Positions 29,464 to 41,689 of a stretch of 64,000 nt of DNA are shown piece by piece. Where the stretch lies: contig OX377206.1 in NCBI GenBank assembly GCA_947396885.1, positions 89,773,960 through 89,837,959 of the forward strand, given 5' to 3'. Both the position numbers and the translations under genes were made by a program. How positions within the stretch are numbered: position 1 is the first letter of the stretch; every line of letters begins with the position of its first letter. A model generated the notes under the pieces. That model was not told where the DNA came from, ran no database searches, and saw nothing but the letters and a program-made list of their open reading frames with translations. Source of the DNA: Heligmosomoides polygyrus polygyrus (Eukaryota; Nematoda; Chromadorea; Rhabditida; Heligmosomidae).

Positions 29464-30030
29464 TACCATTTTAGCACGTCAAATTTGACACGTTTCACGT
29501 CGAATTGGAATTATTCTATACAAGCGTGATGCTCTTCAAATCAAAGTGAACGTTCTCCAAATCAAAGCGACCGACCTTCGCTCAAACTAGGGGATCTCTA
29601 TGGAGAGCAGGATATTTTTTTGCTTAAGGAAATTTTGGTATAATTTTCTTGGGAATTGTTTAGTTGACATGGCCGAATGAGTCAATCAACCAAACATCGC
29701 AACGTCTTAGACTGCGGCATGGCGTAGTCTCTTTATATGGTACAGAAATAGCCGTTTTTCCACTCTTTAAAACAAGCTTTAAAGCACTATATTTCCTCAA
29801 AAAATTAGAATTTTAAAAATTTCGAACAATGTCTTCACTTACTGCGTAGGCAAATTAAATATTAAAGAAGTCATTCTGAAACTTCGAAGGGGTTCATATT
29901 TTTCAAGAGGTTCATTACTTGAATGAAATTATTTTAACCTTTTTGTAGAGCCTCCATGAAACGTGGAAGAAGCCCGTTTTGATTTCAAAAGCGTTAGACC
30001 TCTTTAGAAGTGTGTCCAATTTGGTCCGAT
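29464..30030. mobile_element. TACCATTTTCACG-family element, copy D (truncated)
   Basis: Left end taccattttagcacgtcaaa; sub-terminal blocks tcgaattggaattattctat and caaatcaaagtgaacgttc. The right side ends in tagaagtgtgtccaatttgg without the terminal tip. Confidence 0.6.
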
Positions 30031-30204
30031 ACTTGTATGTATATACTGCAACATGTTTAAAGGTAGACAATCAGCAAGAGCGGGACGACGATTGGCAATT
30101 TGCCAGCCGTCGATAATTGTTGCAGGACCCATGCGCACGAAGTTAACAAGCCGTAAGCGTTTTCGTCGAGCCATCGCGGGCTTGCCGCGGACGGCGGCGT
30201 CGCG

Positions 30205-30292
30205 CCCGAGGCGCGCGTCCGAAAGTGAGTAAAAGTTCCCGCACCCGAGATGCTGCTGGCACCAGCTCGAGCAACTCGATGATTGACGGGAC
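30205..30292 (+). pseudogene. RTE-type LINE 3' scrap
   Basis: gatgctgctggcaccagctc gagcaactcgatgattgacgg matches the end of the LINE ORF ([11 protein letters not shown] region). It is joined to a GC-rich stretch shared with 29154-29200 in inverse orientation. Confidence 0.6.
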
Positions 30293-30454
30293 GGCTGGTA
30301 ACACAGATGTTCCTTATCATTCACCAATAGATAGTAAAGTTTATCTGCATCTGAAAACATATCTCTTGCTCTATTTTTCCAACACATAATCTGGTTGTTG
30401 ACTCTATTTTTGCCGTTCCTCCAAAACGGACTCGAGAACATGGGCAGCGGTACA

Positions 30455-30658
30455 GGTACACCCGCCCCCTGCTGGGGGCTTGGCGTCAGGAGGTACACCG
30501 CTGTTTTGCGGACCGGAAACTTTTGTTTTGCGTGTCAAAGGTTTCGTAAGGCTCTCGACTTATGGTTAGACTCTCGGTGAAGCCTAGGGGGTTGGGGGTG
30601 GGTGAACAAAGGGGATGAGAGGAAGATCGCACGCCCCCCAGCAGGGGGCGGGTGTACC
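30455..30658. mobile_element. Inverted-repeat element (GGTACACCCGCCCCCTGC)
   Basis: Left ggtacacccgccccctgctg and right cagcagggggcgggtgtacc form exact inverse ends. A second inverted pair gtcaggaggtacacc (30487) / gtgtacctcctgac (30652) overlaps the right end. No target duplication was assigned. Confidence 0.6.
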
Positions 30659-30725
30659 TCCTGACCGTCCTCCCGAGAACATGTGCCACCACTTTGGAAC
30701 TACCTATAGTAGTGAGCGACGCAAT

Positions 30726-30976
30726 TCATTGTTCCAAATCGGTTACTGTAACGCCAGCAGGCACTAACTGTAAAATCGCTGTAATTCCGCTACTGTTCCA
30801 ACCTCCAACCTTTTGCAGGATAGATTCCAACCACGACAGGACAGTTCTAGACGTCAGATTTGCTCTATCAGCGAACATTTAAGTGACACGGTTCTTTGCA
30901 GTTTTTGACTTACCCAGATGTCCGCAGGAAATTTGAAAACCACAACGGTGCTTCTCAGACGATCCCCTCCAACCCT
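30726..30976 (-). CDS. Candidate last two exons of an unrecognised gene
   Basis: Minus-strand exon about 30976-30914 encodes DLLRVGGDRLRSTVVVFKF-type sequence and ends at a GTAAGT donor in phase 0. Exon 30767-30726 follows a tttacag acceptor in phase 0 and encodes LVPAGVTVTDLEQ with stop TGA. The protein-like composition and matching phases are the only support. The upstream part is not found, as the area is occupied by a SINE. Family unknown. Confidence 0.3.
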
Positions 30977-30989
30977 CAATAGGTCACTT

Positions 30990-31134
30990 CGTAAATTGCC
31001 ACAATTGATTAACCTCCCTTGTGAGGGGTAAAACGCTTAGATGGCTTAGGTCTGTAGGAAGTCCGAACAAAGAACCCGGTATCGGGTTCACGCGGCGAGA
31101 GCTGGCGCCTTCTCCTAATGCGCCACCGCTCGCC
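30990..31134 (-). repeat. SINE-1 head fragment
   Basis: aagtccgaacaaagaacccgg, tatcgggttcacgcggcgag and ccttctcctaatgcgccacc identify the tRNA-like half. The 3' half is missing. Confidence 0.65.
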
Positions 31135-31748
31135 CATAGAGTGGAAATATCAGACATTATGCATTTCTGAACCAGTCTAATACACGGAGAGAGAAGGAAG
31201 TGTGCAGAGGTGAAGCCAAGTGGTGGTCCATCATCGTTCTTCCGCGACAAGTCACTCGCTACGTCAGAGAGAACTGCGGATTCTATTCAGTTTAGCGTTG
31301 CCCATTTTATGACAAAATCTGCTTGAAGTTACAATTTTTAGGAGTGAAACGCCGTCCTTGTTTGTGGATCTCAGATACGCTACAGATAAGAAGGGTCTGC
31401 AACATAATCAAAATTCGGAAATTTTTACTGTGCAGCTTTACCTTTAGATAAAGGTCTCAAAAGGCTTTATAGGCAGAAATCCTATTGTTCTCTAGATCGT
31501 TGAAGTCAACAGTTAAAGTAAAAAGCTAACGATGTTAAGAGATTGGTATTATCCTAAGACTAAAACCCGAATCGCTTTCGAATCTACAACTCGGAATTGA
31601 GACTAAATGAAGTTGGCCGACAATTCCGTCCCCCGTGTTTCTTTTTAAAACTTCTTATCGTATGAGGTCTTGCATGTTGCTTTGTGCGTTTTTTGTTAGG
31701 TTTTATATTGTTGTGATACATGAATTTTTGTGTAATAAATATCCTACT
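31135..31748. other. Unassigned AT-rich sequence
   Basis: No reading frame with convincing splice sites, and no recognised repeat. Lies between a SINE head and the minisatellite block. Confidence 0.4.
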
Positions 31749-31802
31749 ATATATAAAGGAGTTAGCGGTTGTCCGTCCGTCCGTTTGTCCGTCCGTCCGT
31801 CT
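31749..31802 (+). repeat. Helitron-like 5' tip with CCGT repeats (tentative)
   Basis: tcctactatatataaaggag followed by tandem gtcc/gtccgt units to 31802. A TC-start with a CTATATATAAA-like stretch preceded by A resembles Helitron 5' ends. No 3' CTRR terminus was identified. Confidence 0.3.
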
Positions 31803-31849
31803 GCTCATCCATCTGGCCTTTCCTAGAAGTCGAATAGCAGGCGTCCGTG

Positions 31850-32275
31850 TTCAGACGAGGTGCCACCCACGCCGTGTCGAGACGGTCAGAAGAAGTGTCA
31901 CCGATGTCGCGCAATGGGCGTTCGAGTTCAAAAGACATACCTCTAACGTTGCTCAACAGACGTTCGGATTTAGAAGATGTGTCACCGACGTCGTGCAACA
32001 GGCGCTCGGATTCAAAAGGCATGTCAGCGATGTCGCGCGTTGGGTGTTTGGGTTCAGAAGAGGTGTCAACGATGTCGCGTAATGGATGTCTGGGGTTAGA
32101 GGACATGTCATCGATGTCATGCAAGGGGTGTCTGGGCTCAGAAGAGGTACTACGGATTTCATGCAAGGGGTATCTCCGTTTAGAAGGGGTGTCACCGATG
32201 TCATGCAAGTGGTGTCTGGGTTCAGAAGAGGTGTCACCTATGTCACGCAAGGGGTGTCCGGATTCCGAACACGTG
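31850..32275 (+). repeat. 42-bp minisatellite, about 10 units
   Basis: The unit ttcagaagaggtgtcaccga tgtcgcgcaatgggtgtctggg is repeated head to tail, 42 bp (14 codons) each. As 42 is a multiple of 3, several frames on both strands stay open. These frames are therefore not evidence of a protein. Confidence 0.85.
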
Positions 32276-32279
32276 TAGT

Positions 32280-32860
32280 GGGAGACCACTAAAGAGGAGA
32301 CCAGTGAGCGGGGGTCCAGTGACGGGTGGGAGGACCAGCGAAGGGAGGAGGTGGGGGTGGGGGAGCCAGTGAAGGGGGACCAATAAAGGGTACCACTAAG
32401 ATGAGGGTTGGGGGAGGTAGTAAGGGGGGGGGGGGGAACGAGAACCAGTGAAGTGGGTAAGTTCTGTGAAGAAGGAACAGGTAAAGGGAACCATTAAAGG
32501 AGGGCCAGTGAAGAAGGGACCAGTGAAGGTAGGACCAATAATGGCGGCCAGTGAAGGGGAGGGGACCAGTGAAAGGGATCAGTGAAGGTGAGACCAGTAA
32601 TGGGGGAGCTATGAAGGGGGGTGGAGGCAGTAAAGGAGGGACCATTAATGGGGACCAGTGAAGGGGACCAATAAAGGGTACCACTTAGGTGAGGGGAGGC
32701 AGTAGGAGGTGGCAAAAAGAAGGGACAAATGGGAACCAGTGAAGTGGGAGAGTCCTGTGAAGGGGGGGGGGGGGGGGGACGGTAAAGGGAGAACCAGTGA
32801 AGGTGGACCAGTGATAGGAAAGGGATCAGTGGAAGGAACCTGCAAGGGCGGACCAGTACT
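32280..32860 (+). repeat. Purine-rich tandem repeat (GACCAGTGAAGGG) with 288-bp higher-order period
   Basis: Short gaccagtgaaggg-type units are imperfectly repeated. The segment gaccaataaagggtacca recurs at 32378 and 32666 (288 bp apart), together with its neighbours, including two long G runs. Confidence 0.75.
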
Positions 32861-32934
32861 TCTCACTATCGTCCAACGTGTATGACAGGAGCGTCGTACA
32901 ACGTTTTCTAGGTCAAGAGATGTGCCACAGAGCA

Positions 32935-33689
32935 AACATTGCGAAGCATGCGTTGGACTTTCAGATGACCTTTGAAAGGCAGCGTGTGCGTGTACATGCC
33001 ACTCACTCTCACTACTGACTGATGCTCACTACATTTTTCTTCCTGTCTCTGGCTGCACATGGGTAAGGGGGTGTTGTGTGTTGTCGGGGAGGGGGGGGTG
33101 GGGTGGGGGTAGGGAGGTTGACTTCGGGAATCGGAGGATTATTGTTGCCGCCGGATATTTAGCGGTATAGAGCTCTCACAAGATTATCACAATCTGTTGC
33201 TCACCACGTAGAGGATGTGTGCTTCGGAGAATAAATCGGCGTAAGTGCGATAGAGGATGGATAAGCTTCATAGGAGCACGATGTTGAGAAATAATATTTA
33301 TCTCAAGCCACTCCAAGATTGGTAACACAGACAGCACTCAGGCTAACGTTTCGGCGTTCTCGTTCTCCTGGACTACTATGCCAAGATTTATCGAGAGCCG
33401 AACGTGGAATGTTCTTCATAGGAGCAGTTTTCAAGATTGTGCCCTACTGTCCCGCTTTCCTCTAGAACCAGTTTTTCACTGTAACGCGAGTAAGAAGGCC
33501 TAGACGGGGTGTTCTATTCTAGGGGTTTGGGGGTAATAACTGGCAGCCTTTGAGTAGCCGGCAGTGGGCTTTGTCGGATCTCAATAATGCCATGAAGACT
33601 GTGAATGTCCTTCATTGAATGGCGTAAAAGTCATTCCATAGGAAATTCTGATAGTTCTTGAAGTCGCTATAGTTTTCTTGCAATTTCTT
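32935..33689. other. Unassigned sequence with a G-rich patch
   Basis: 33061-33115 is G-rich (several runs of 4-8 G), a quadruplex candidate. The rest shows no recognised element. One splice-like minus-strand frame near 33540-33640 was judged too weak. Confidence 0.4.
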
Positions 33690-33972
33690 GGGCGCGTGTG
33701 GCGCAGCTGGGGAAGGTGTCAGCTGTCGCGTGCACCCGACACCATGTTCCTAGTTTGGATTTTCCGCCCAAGCCAACCAATTCTTCCATCCTCCGGGGTC
33801 GGTGAATGGTACCGCACTTGTTTGGAGGCCACAAAGCGCTGACGGATTCATCGGCTGGCCATCGCTAGTCACTTTATGGCAAATGAGCATTCAAATCGCC
33901 TCCACGACATCCCGTAGATGTAGGATGTGTGGCTCATCCCAAAAGGGATTGAGTGACGCCGTCCTTTATGCT
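33690..33972 (+). repeat. SINE-1 copy with target duplication
   Basis: gggcgcgtgtggcgcagctg to cgccgtcctttatgc. TATAGTTTTCTTG lies at 33668-33680 and 33973-33985, with nine extra bases between the left repeat and the SINE head. Confidence 0.85.
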
Positions 33973-34190
33973 TATAGTTTTCTTGGATCACATGTTCCTT
34001 CTCAGTGTGTATTGGTCACTTGTCAGAGTTGTAGGGAGAGAGAATCGACAAATAACCGATTCCTGGTGCGTTCGCTTTCTTTGAAGGTTTTCTCCACCCC
34101 TTTTTTCTGAATATGTACAGCTGGATGAAACAATACACAGCAACTCAGTTTACAGGCAAATTTTTCTCTTTATAAACGATGTGAAATACT

Positions 34191-37100
34191 CTATATTGAC
34201 GAAGAAATATTAGTTACACCGTTGTTTGGGATTTGATTGTAGAACGGTTGAAGCATCGTGTTGAATACTCTGGGAACAGCCGGTGGTGGACTGTCGCGTC
34301 GACAGCGCTTGTGTTGTACATCTAAAAACACATAAATTTATTACAATATCACAATATCTTTAAGTGTTAGTTGTGATTGTGGCATAAATTGAGGAGGCGA
34401 GAAATCACCAGCTAACCATAACCAGTCAGAGCGCTGACCAAACGCCCACCAGCCAATCAGGGCATCTACCCCACACCCACCCGCTCTGGGTGACATGCAT
34501 CACCTGATGTGGCTTGACTGGTCTGGTGCGCCTCCTCCGCCCCTCGATAGTTAGACCACGTTAACGACTGCTATCCAAAAGCACACTTTATGCAGTAAGC
34601 TGATATGAGCGCTGGCATCCTCTTCACGAGAAAAGGATTTTAACGCAGAAATCAAATGAAACTCACTGTCTGGAAGCATGCCAATATCCATGCATCGTTT
34701 CAATCGACAGCTCCTGCAGATTTTTCGGTAGCCTGTGGCTGAAATATGAGCGCTTCAAATACATTATTGGAGCAGGGTAAGTAGATGGTTTCTTGTTCGC
34801 AGTTAATAAAACAATCATTCCTCTGCGATTAGCATCGCTCCCACGTGAGTACAGAAATAGAGGGTATCACAGAAAATGTAATGTAGTGCTTGAAAAAAGG
34901 GTACTAATGCCGCTAATAAGGCTGTTGAATTAGTTAAGAGCTTATATACATACATATAAAAGCGAGAAAAACTGAAGTGCTGTGCCGGCAACGTTGGGTG
35001 TCGTGTGCCAGAGTTGCCCAATGGAGTTTGTGCATTGGATCCGATCAAAAATCCCAGAATAACTGGATGATTCGGATAACTGCGATTTTTCGGATCCCCG
35101 ATTTTTAATGATTCGGATAAGGGTGATTCCGCAGACCGCGGATTTTTGGATGATTCGGATAGGATAAATCCGACCGGATAGCCAAAAATGATTCATTCGA
35201 ATCCGACGTATATTGGAGTGGTATTGGTATTCACTGCGCCATTCATTTACCGAAAACAGGATATTTCGACGTGTTTGATTGAGACTGGACTGAATATTCG
35301 TTACAGAGATGCAATAAACGGACCATATCGTATTTTCACAATCCTAAATTTTCGCTACGGTTCTGCTATCTTTAGGTATCTTTCACTATAGTTTAGAAAT
35401 GTTAAAAATCATGAAGCATTGCCTAGATCTTTTGGAGCACCCTGCATTTGCCATTTGCTAGAATTCTCCGCAGCTTGCAGGAAGGGTTTCTTTTAGTATG
35501 ACCATTTTCTTACAGCCTTCTAACTCTTAAAGAGACCCCAAAGTGTCTCACTTTCGCTCAATGTAGCCCTCGCAAGCAAAAGGAAATCAGCTTTGAGTTA
35601 ATTAATCAATTAATTGAACTGCGTCTTAACTATGCGTACTTTGTTCAAACAACAAAAGTGTAGGCCGTGCAGTAAAAAAGAGGAAAGAAAACCATGCAAC
35701 AGTGAAAGATTGGAACGGCAACGTTAGACATTACAGTAGGAATTTCAAAAGCCATCCTTCTGCGGAGAAAATCGTAGAAAATTTAAAGCATGTGCATATT
35801 GTTTAACAAAAATTGATTAAAAAAGAAGGAAGGAAAAGATAATCCAGGAGCGGTTCTTCATTTTTAAAGATGTTTGTTTTGCTTGTGGCTCAACTTCTTC
35901 GCGACAATGGGATTTGTCGCTTGCCCGTCGTGCCCGTAGTTGTTATTAGTGAATTTCTTTTCGGAACAAACTAAAGCAAATAACTGCTTCACTTATTAAT
36001 TGATCAATGCATGGAATTGGTACAGGATGGAGTTGTTTCAGGAAAAGTTGCCCACTTTGCAGCATTGACCGACATTGTCGCTAAAGTGTTAAAGAATCTT
36101 TAAAGTCGTCACTCTGCGAAAATGATGTTTCAACTTCAAAATAGATATTGCACCCCAACGTAAATTCATCTGAAGACTTCGAAGGCTATCAAGTGTGATT
36201 CCTGCCGTTTGCTGTGTAATTGAGGTATGCTTTCAAATCTACGCAAAAGCACAATCTCCAGAGTTAGTGCAAGTCACTTACCGTCTTTGGTCGGGTTGTT
36301 ACAGCGCTGACTCCGTTTGCACACATACTTCTTCCCATCACTAATCGTCCTTCGAAAGAATGCAGCACATGCAGCACACGTGCGTGCTCCGAAATGAAGA
36401 CCGTTCGCGAGTGTTGAGTGACAGACCTACAGACATCTAAATTTGATTGGGAGGAAGGAAGAGAAGAGGAACTCAAAAATTTTCGGAAAACGCTTTGAAG
36501 GCGCTTGGAGAAGCGGCGATTAATCTAGTCACACGTTTCTTTGCCTTCTTTGTGAATCGATTGACTTACATTCCGGCTACACCTGCACCACTTTAGGGCC
36601 CGTTTATACTTCGACATCGAGCGACGCGACGCCACGTATTGTAGTCACATTGATCTAGCGACGCGATCGATCAATTTGGCCACTATGCATGCCGTCGCGT
36701 CGCTCGGCGTCGGAAGTATAAACGGGGCCTTACGGGTTCTTGACACTCGAGCTGCTTGAGTGCGCGCTAGCAACGAGTCGTGTCGCGTGTCAGAGTTGCT
36801 CAATTAAGCTTTTCGATCGAAAGACACGGTTAACACCACAGCGTTCGTTTAGACTTTTGCTGATGGACGCGCTGGTTCTATCGCCCAACGGATGTCAGCG
36901 TAATGACGCATAATGACTGACCCACATAATTTTCAACGCTTTGGTCGATGCAACAGCATTTATATAGCGGCCGGCAAAAGTGGGGATGGAATGCACAGTT
37001 AAATGCTTATATGAAAGAAGATAGCTTGCAGTAACGCAGTCGGAGAGCGCGCCGTCTGTTGTGAACACATTAAGGTCTTTCGTTTGGGTTCCACCCGGGC

Positions 37101-40100
37101 TAAAACGAGGTCGGCGGTTTGGCAGCAGATTTTTCTTGCAAGTGTAAAATACTGATTTGTCCATCGGCTGGCTACCGCAGGTCAAATACAGCAGGTCGTA
37201 TGGCCCAAATGCGCATTCCTTCACGACATGGCATAGAAGTAGAATGCGCGGCGCGTCCCAAACAGAGATTGAGCAACGTCGTTTTTTCACTTTTATCCTT
37301 TTTGAATAGAGCGAATAATTAAGTGATAGTGAAGATATATTTATTTAATCCTTTTCTCGGGTGCATCATACGCTCTGTCTCAACAAGACATGGGGCAAAC
37401 ACTTTGAGTGCTTATTTGGCTAATACAAGGAATACTGGAAGGCATCCAGTGTTCAAGTAGAGCCTCGTCATTCTTCTACGGGTTTAGTTCCACTTCATTG
37501 ATCCCGGATAGATGGAGATGTAGCTGGCGTAAGCCGGATCCGAACCATTAATCGATTCGGGGTGCAAGACGGGTCGGAGTGCCCTGCCTACTGCACTGCC
37601 AAGTGGAACGATTAACATATTATATGCCCTGTAGTCGTATGTATACCCGTATCACCTATTTTAGTAGGTGTTTAAATGATTTTTATTCGGAATTAAATGT
37701 TGGAAAAATTGCATTTCTCGGGTGCTTTCATGCTCGAATATTCATGAAATCCCGTTTTTCGAACGTATTTGAATATGTGTTTTCAAGAAATCTTGTTTTT
37801 GTGTTGTGTTCGAATTGTGTTCGAATTTGAGTATTCAGCAAACAAGTCTTTTCAAATGTAATTGAATGCTACTATTCAGAAGAACCATGCTTTCGAACAC
37901 ATTCGAATTCGAATATTCGAACATTTTTAGGACGCTGCAAGCATTCAAGTATTCGAAAGGTGCAATCGAATGCTCAACACAAATTTGTATCCCAGTGTAC
38001 ATATTTTGTAGTTGTGCCCAAGTGCCCCATTCGAATGGTTATCCAATAACCATTCGAATGGTCCATTCGAGTTTGACTATTCGAATACGAATGTTCAGCA
38101 ATTGCATTTTTTGATTGTACTCCAACAGTGGGTCGAGTGTAGCGCAGTCGGGGGAGGCGCTGGCTGTCGCGTGCACCCGATACCAGGTTCCTGGTTCGGT
38201 TTTCCCGCCCAGGCCAACCAAGCCTTCCATCACTCCGGGGTCGGTGAATTGGTACCAGACTTGTCTGGGAAGGATAGAGCGCTGATTTGTTCATCGGCTG
38301 ACCACCGGAAATCATTGCATGGCCAAATACGCATTCAAATCGCCTCCACGACATCCCGTAGAAGTAGAATGCGTGGCGCATCCCAAAAGGGATTGAGTAA
38401 CGCCGTCTTTTATCCTTTTATTCCAACAGTAGTATTTCGTTTCTCGAATGTATTCGAGTTCGAGTTTTCAGGAAAAATACGTTTTCCGATAATAGTCGAA
38501 GTCGAATGCTAGAAAAATTCCGGTTTTCGTAATCACTCGAATAATCAAAAAATTGCAGATAGCTTGATTATATTGTGCCCTTAGCCGGGCTCCTTTCGCT
38601 CTTGTTGTACACTCTCCAATATTGCTGCATCTTTTATTGAAAGCACCCCTGTCGAAAAAAATCTGCTCCAGGAGGTTGATGATAACTCGTCTTAAAATAC
38701 TGTGGATCAGACGTTTCATATTTCAAGCCTTCGTCTTGACTCCATGATCGTCTGCTATTAACTAAGCGAACGAAACTCACTTGACAGTCCTGCATAGTGT
38801 TGCAAGGCTTCTCGGTCGGCCTTGATATGCCGAAAGTTTGAGCTATAGGAACTGAGGGCGGATTTGAATACTGTTGAAATGGTGGCGCATGGTAGGGAGC
38901 GAACTCGTCCTGGAATGCCCTGATATTTCAAGTGATATTTACAATTTTTTAAAGGTTATTGAACCCTCATACGACCAGTATTTTCCATACCTTGACTCCT
39001 TTCCTAACGGCAAATTGTGAGACATCAATGTTTGGTACAGGATACTGAAACATTGTGTGATTGAATAGCGAGAACTCCGTATCAGCGATGCTGAAATAAA
39101 GTGTTTTGAAGCTGAATATGATTAAGCTGTGCATGACCATGAACCTGATTTTAAATAGTGTTTTAGGCAAAATATTTAAAAAATAAAGATGATGCCTAAA
39201 ATGTGCGCACCGTTGGAGTGATCACGAAGATATTGCATTTTTCAGCTATAGCAAAGCTGTTATGTCTACATTGCAGTGCAAAAGAGAAACTGTGCTCGAT
39301 TAGATCTTGGCACTATGCCATGCCCTTGTACAGTATGTGGTGATGTTTATATGGTTTTATTTATTTATTTCTGGCTTGGAAGAATGTCTAGCATCAATTT
39401 CAAAAAAAAAAACGCACCGCAAAAATATTTTTAGCACACATCACGATGTTTTGCTGCGACAAAAACTCTAGCGCAAGGCAGGACTCGAACCCACACCTTC
39501 AGGTGACACGGCGGAAAAGCCTACGCCGTTACACCACCGGCGCTGTTTAATCGAACGCGAACACGAAGTGTGAACGTTACGTTCGATCAAACGGCGCCGG
39601 CGGTGTAATGGCATAGAGAGTTCCCGCCCGGTCAGCAGGAGGTGTGGGTTCGAGTCCCGCCTGGTGCTAGAGTTTCAATCGTAGCAAAAACATCGTCATC
39701 GAGAGCTTACAACTCCGATACCAGCCACTTGAAGCTTAAAAAAGAATTAAATTATTTCTGGTAGAAACACAACAATCAATGTTGGAAGGGTGCAGGAGCA
39801 GTACAGCAGCACGTCTTCGAGCACTTCAAGGTATTCAACGTCTGATAGGCCTTCTACGAACTTGCACAAACAGCCTCTCCAAATCCTATTGCTTCCAAGC
39901 AACAAGTTGCATTCCTTGAAAACCCTTTAGGTAAAAAATCTGTCCTAATTTGTGACTTAGCAACTGACGATCAATGTTTAAACTGTCCTTTTAGGGATCT
40001 AGTCATCATTCCATCAAAGAGATCTGCTGGATTGATTGCTAACGAATTTTATACATCATGACAACATTGGCAGTTTTCATTCTGTTCTTCGATGCTGGAA

Positions 40101-41608
40101 GGCCAAAAAATTCTGACCGTTGGGAACCATTTGAAATCAAACGACAATTCATCGAAAAACAGTATCATGAGCTTGTTTTGAAGCTCTTTTAGACCCAAAA
40201 GCCCTAACTTCTTCCCAAAAGAGCAGCATCCCTCTTCCTAGATGGATTGAATAGTGTTGACCCAATTCTAACGATATCTCGCACATTGATTTTGAAAGCT
40301 TGTGTGTAGATCTCGGAAACGCAGGATTTCAAAGCCCTGAACAGGATGCTGGAAAATGGGCTTCATTACCAATGCCTTCATCACCAAGTGCTTTAAAAAG
40401 CAAAAATCACTCGCTATAGATCACAACTTCATTACCCACCATTCTTAGAGCCTGGCCATTAATTTGATACTTCGGTGTTTGGGTATAGTTGATGGCATAA
40501 GCTCCAGTTTATACTTGCGCCGTCACGCGGCGCGGCACTACGATCGCCATAGATATCGATTTTTCGCGCCGCCCGGTCGATATCTATCCCGACCATCGTG
40601 CCGCGCCACCCAGCAGCGCAAGTATAAACTGGGGCTAAAGGTCACATATAACACTGTCTTTTCGTCATCATTTTTTAAGTTTTGGAAAATAGTTACATCT
40701 AGAAAATTTGCCAAATTTTTCCATCGAGAGTGACTCGCTTCCTAAATTAAAAAAAAAAAAAACTAACCCTCTGGATGCATAAGGGGTGAACGGCTTCACT
40801 TCAGAAATATTCTTGTGCAACTCTCCAGGATGCGAAAGCGTCGAAGGCACAGTGGCGGCTTGTTCCACAATCGAGGCTTGATTGTGGCCAGCCGGACCTT
40901 CTTGGAGGCGGTAGTCGAGCTCGTGAAAAGGAAAGCCTGAAAGACATTGAAGATCATTTTCGTGATTATATTTTCATGCTTTTGAATGGTGAAAACAATA
41001 CATTGAAGCATTCGATGCCGTTCTCAAAGTGACGTTCTTCAAGAATCTACCGAATTTACGATTTCTGATAATTTCTGCAATTTAATGCAGAAGATAAAGA
41101 TAAAGCGCAAGGTTAGTCAGTCCCTTTTGGGATGCGCCACGCATTCTACTTCTACGGCATGTCGTGGAGGAAACTTGAATGCGTGTTTGGCAATGATTTA
41201 TGGTGGCCAGCCGATGATGAAAAAGTCAGTATTCTATCTTCCCAGACAAGTCTAGCACTAATTCACCGGCCCCTCAGGGATGGAAGGTTTAATTGGCTCG
41301 GGCGTAAAACTGGAACCAAGAACCAGGAATCTGAGAGCACATGACAGAAAGGCACTCCTCCGTCTGTTCTACTACGCTCCCCGTACTGTGGTAAATACTA
41401 ATTATTAGGCTATTTGTAGCAATAATATTCATTAGTTGCGAGCCTTAGGTCGCGTTTAGTGTGCACGCGACGCGCGACGCGGCGAAATGATAAGCTCACA
41501 TATCGATCGCGTGACGTGGTGAATCGATATCGGAAGTTACACTACATCGCGCGTCGTCTGCACACTTATGCTCCCTTATTGTGCGTTGAGCACCGATCAG
41601 AGGTGGCC

Positions 41609-41689
<81 letters not shown>

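Noticed and set aside
31720..32289. Long overlapping ORFs on both strands with 14-residue repeats
   Set aside because: The 42-bp minisatellite period is a multiple of three, which keeps frames open without selection.
33540..33640. Minus-strand frame MKDIHSLHGIIEIRQS ending in a stop
   Set aside because: It is short, with a doubtful acceptor and no partner exon or family.
34191..34321. Internal GTGTAA as a donor leading to a ligand-binding domain
   Set aside because: No downstream exons with nuclear receptor ligand-binding features were found on the minus strand between 30 and 34 kb. The possibility stays open.
39570..39660. Possible genuine tRNA gene
   Set aside because: A and B boxes and acceptor pairing exist, but the anticodon arm is poor and the sequence continues into a conserved non-tRNA tail present in three copies, so a SINE is more likely.
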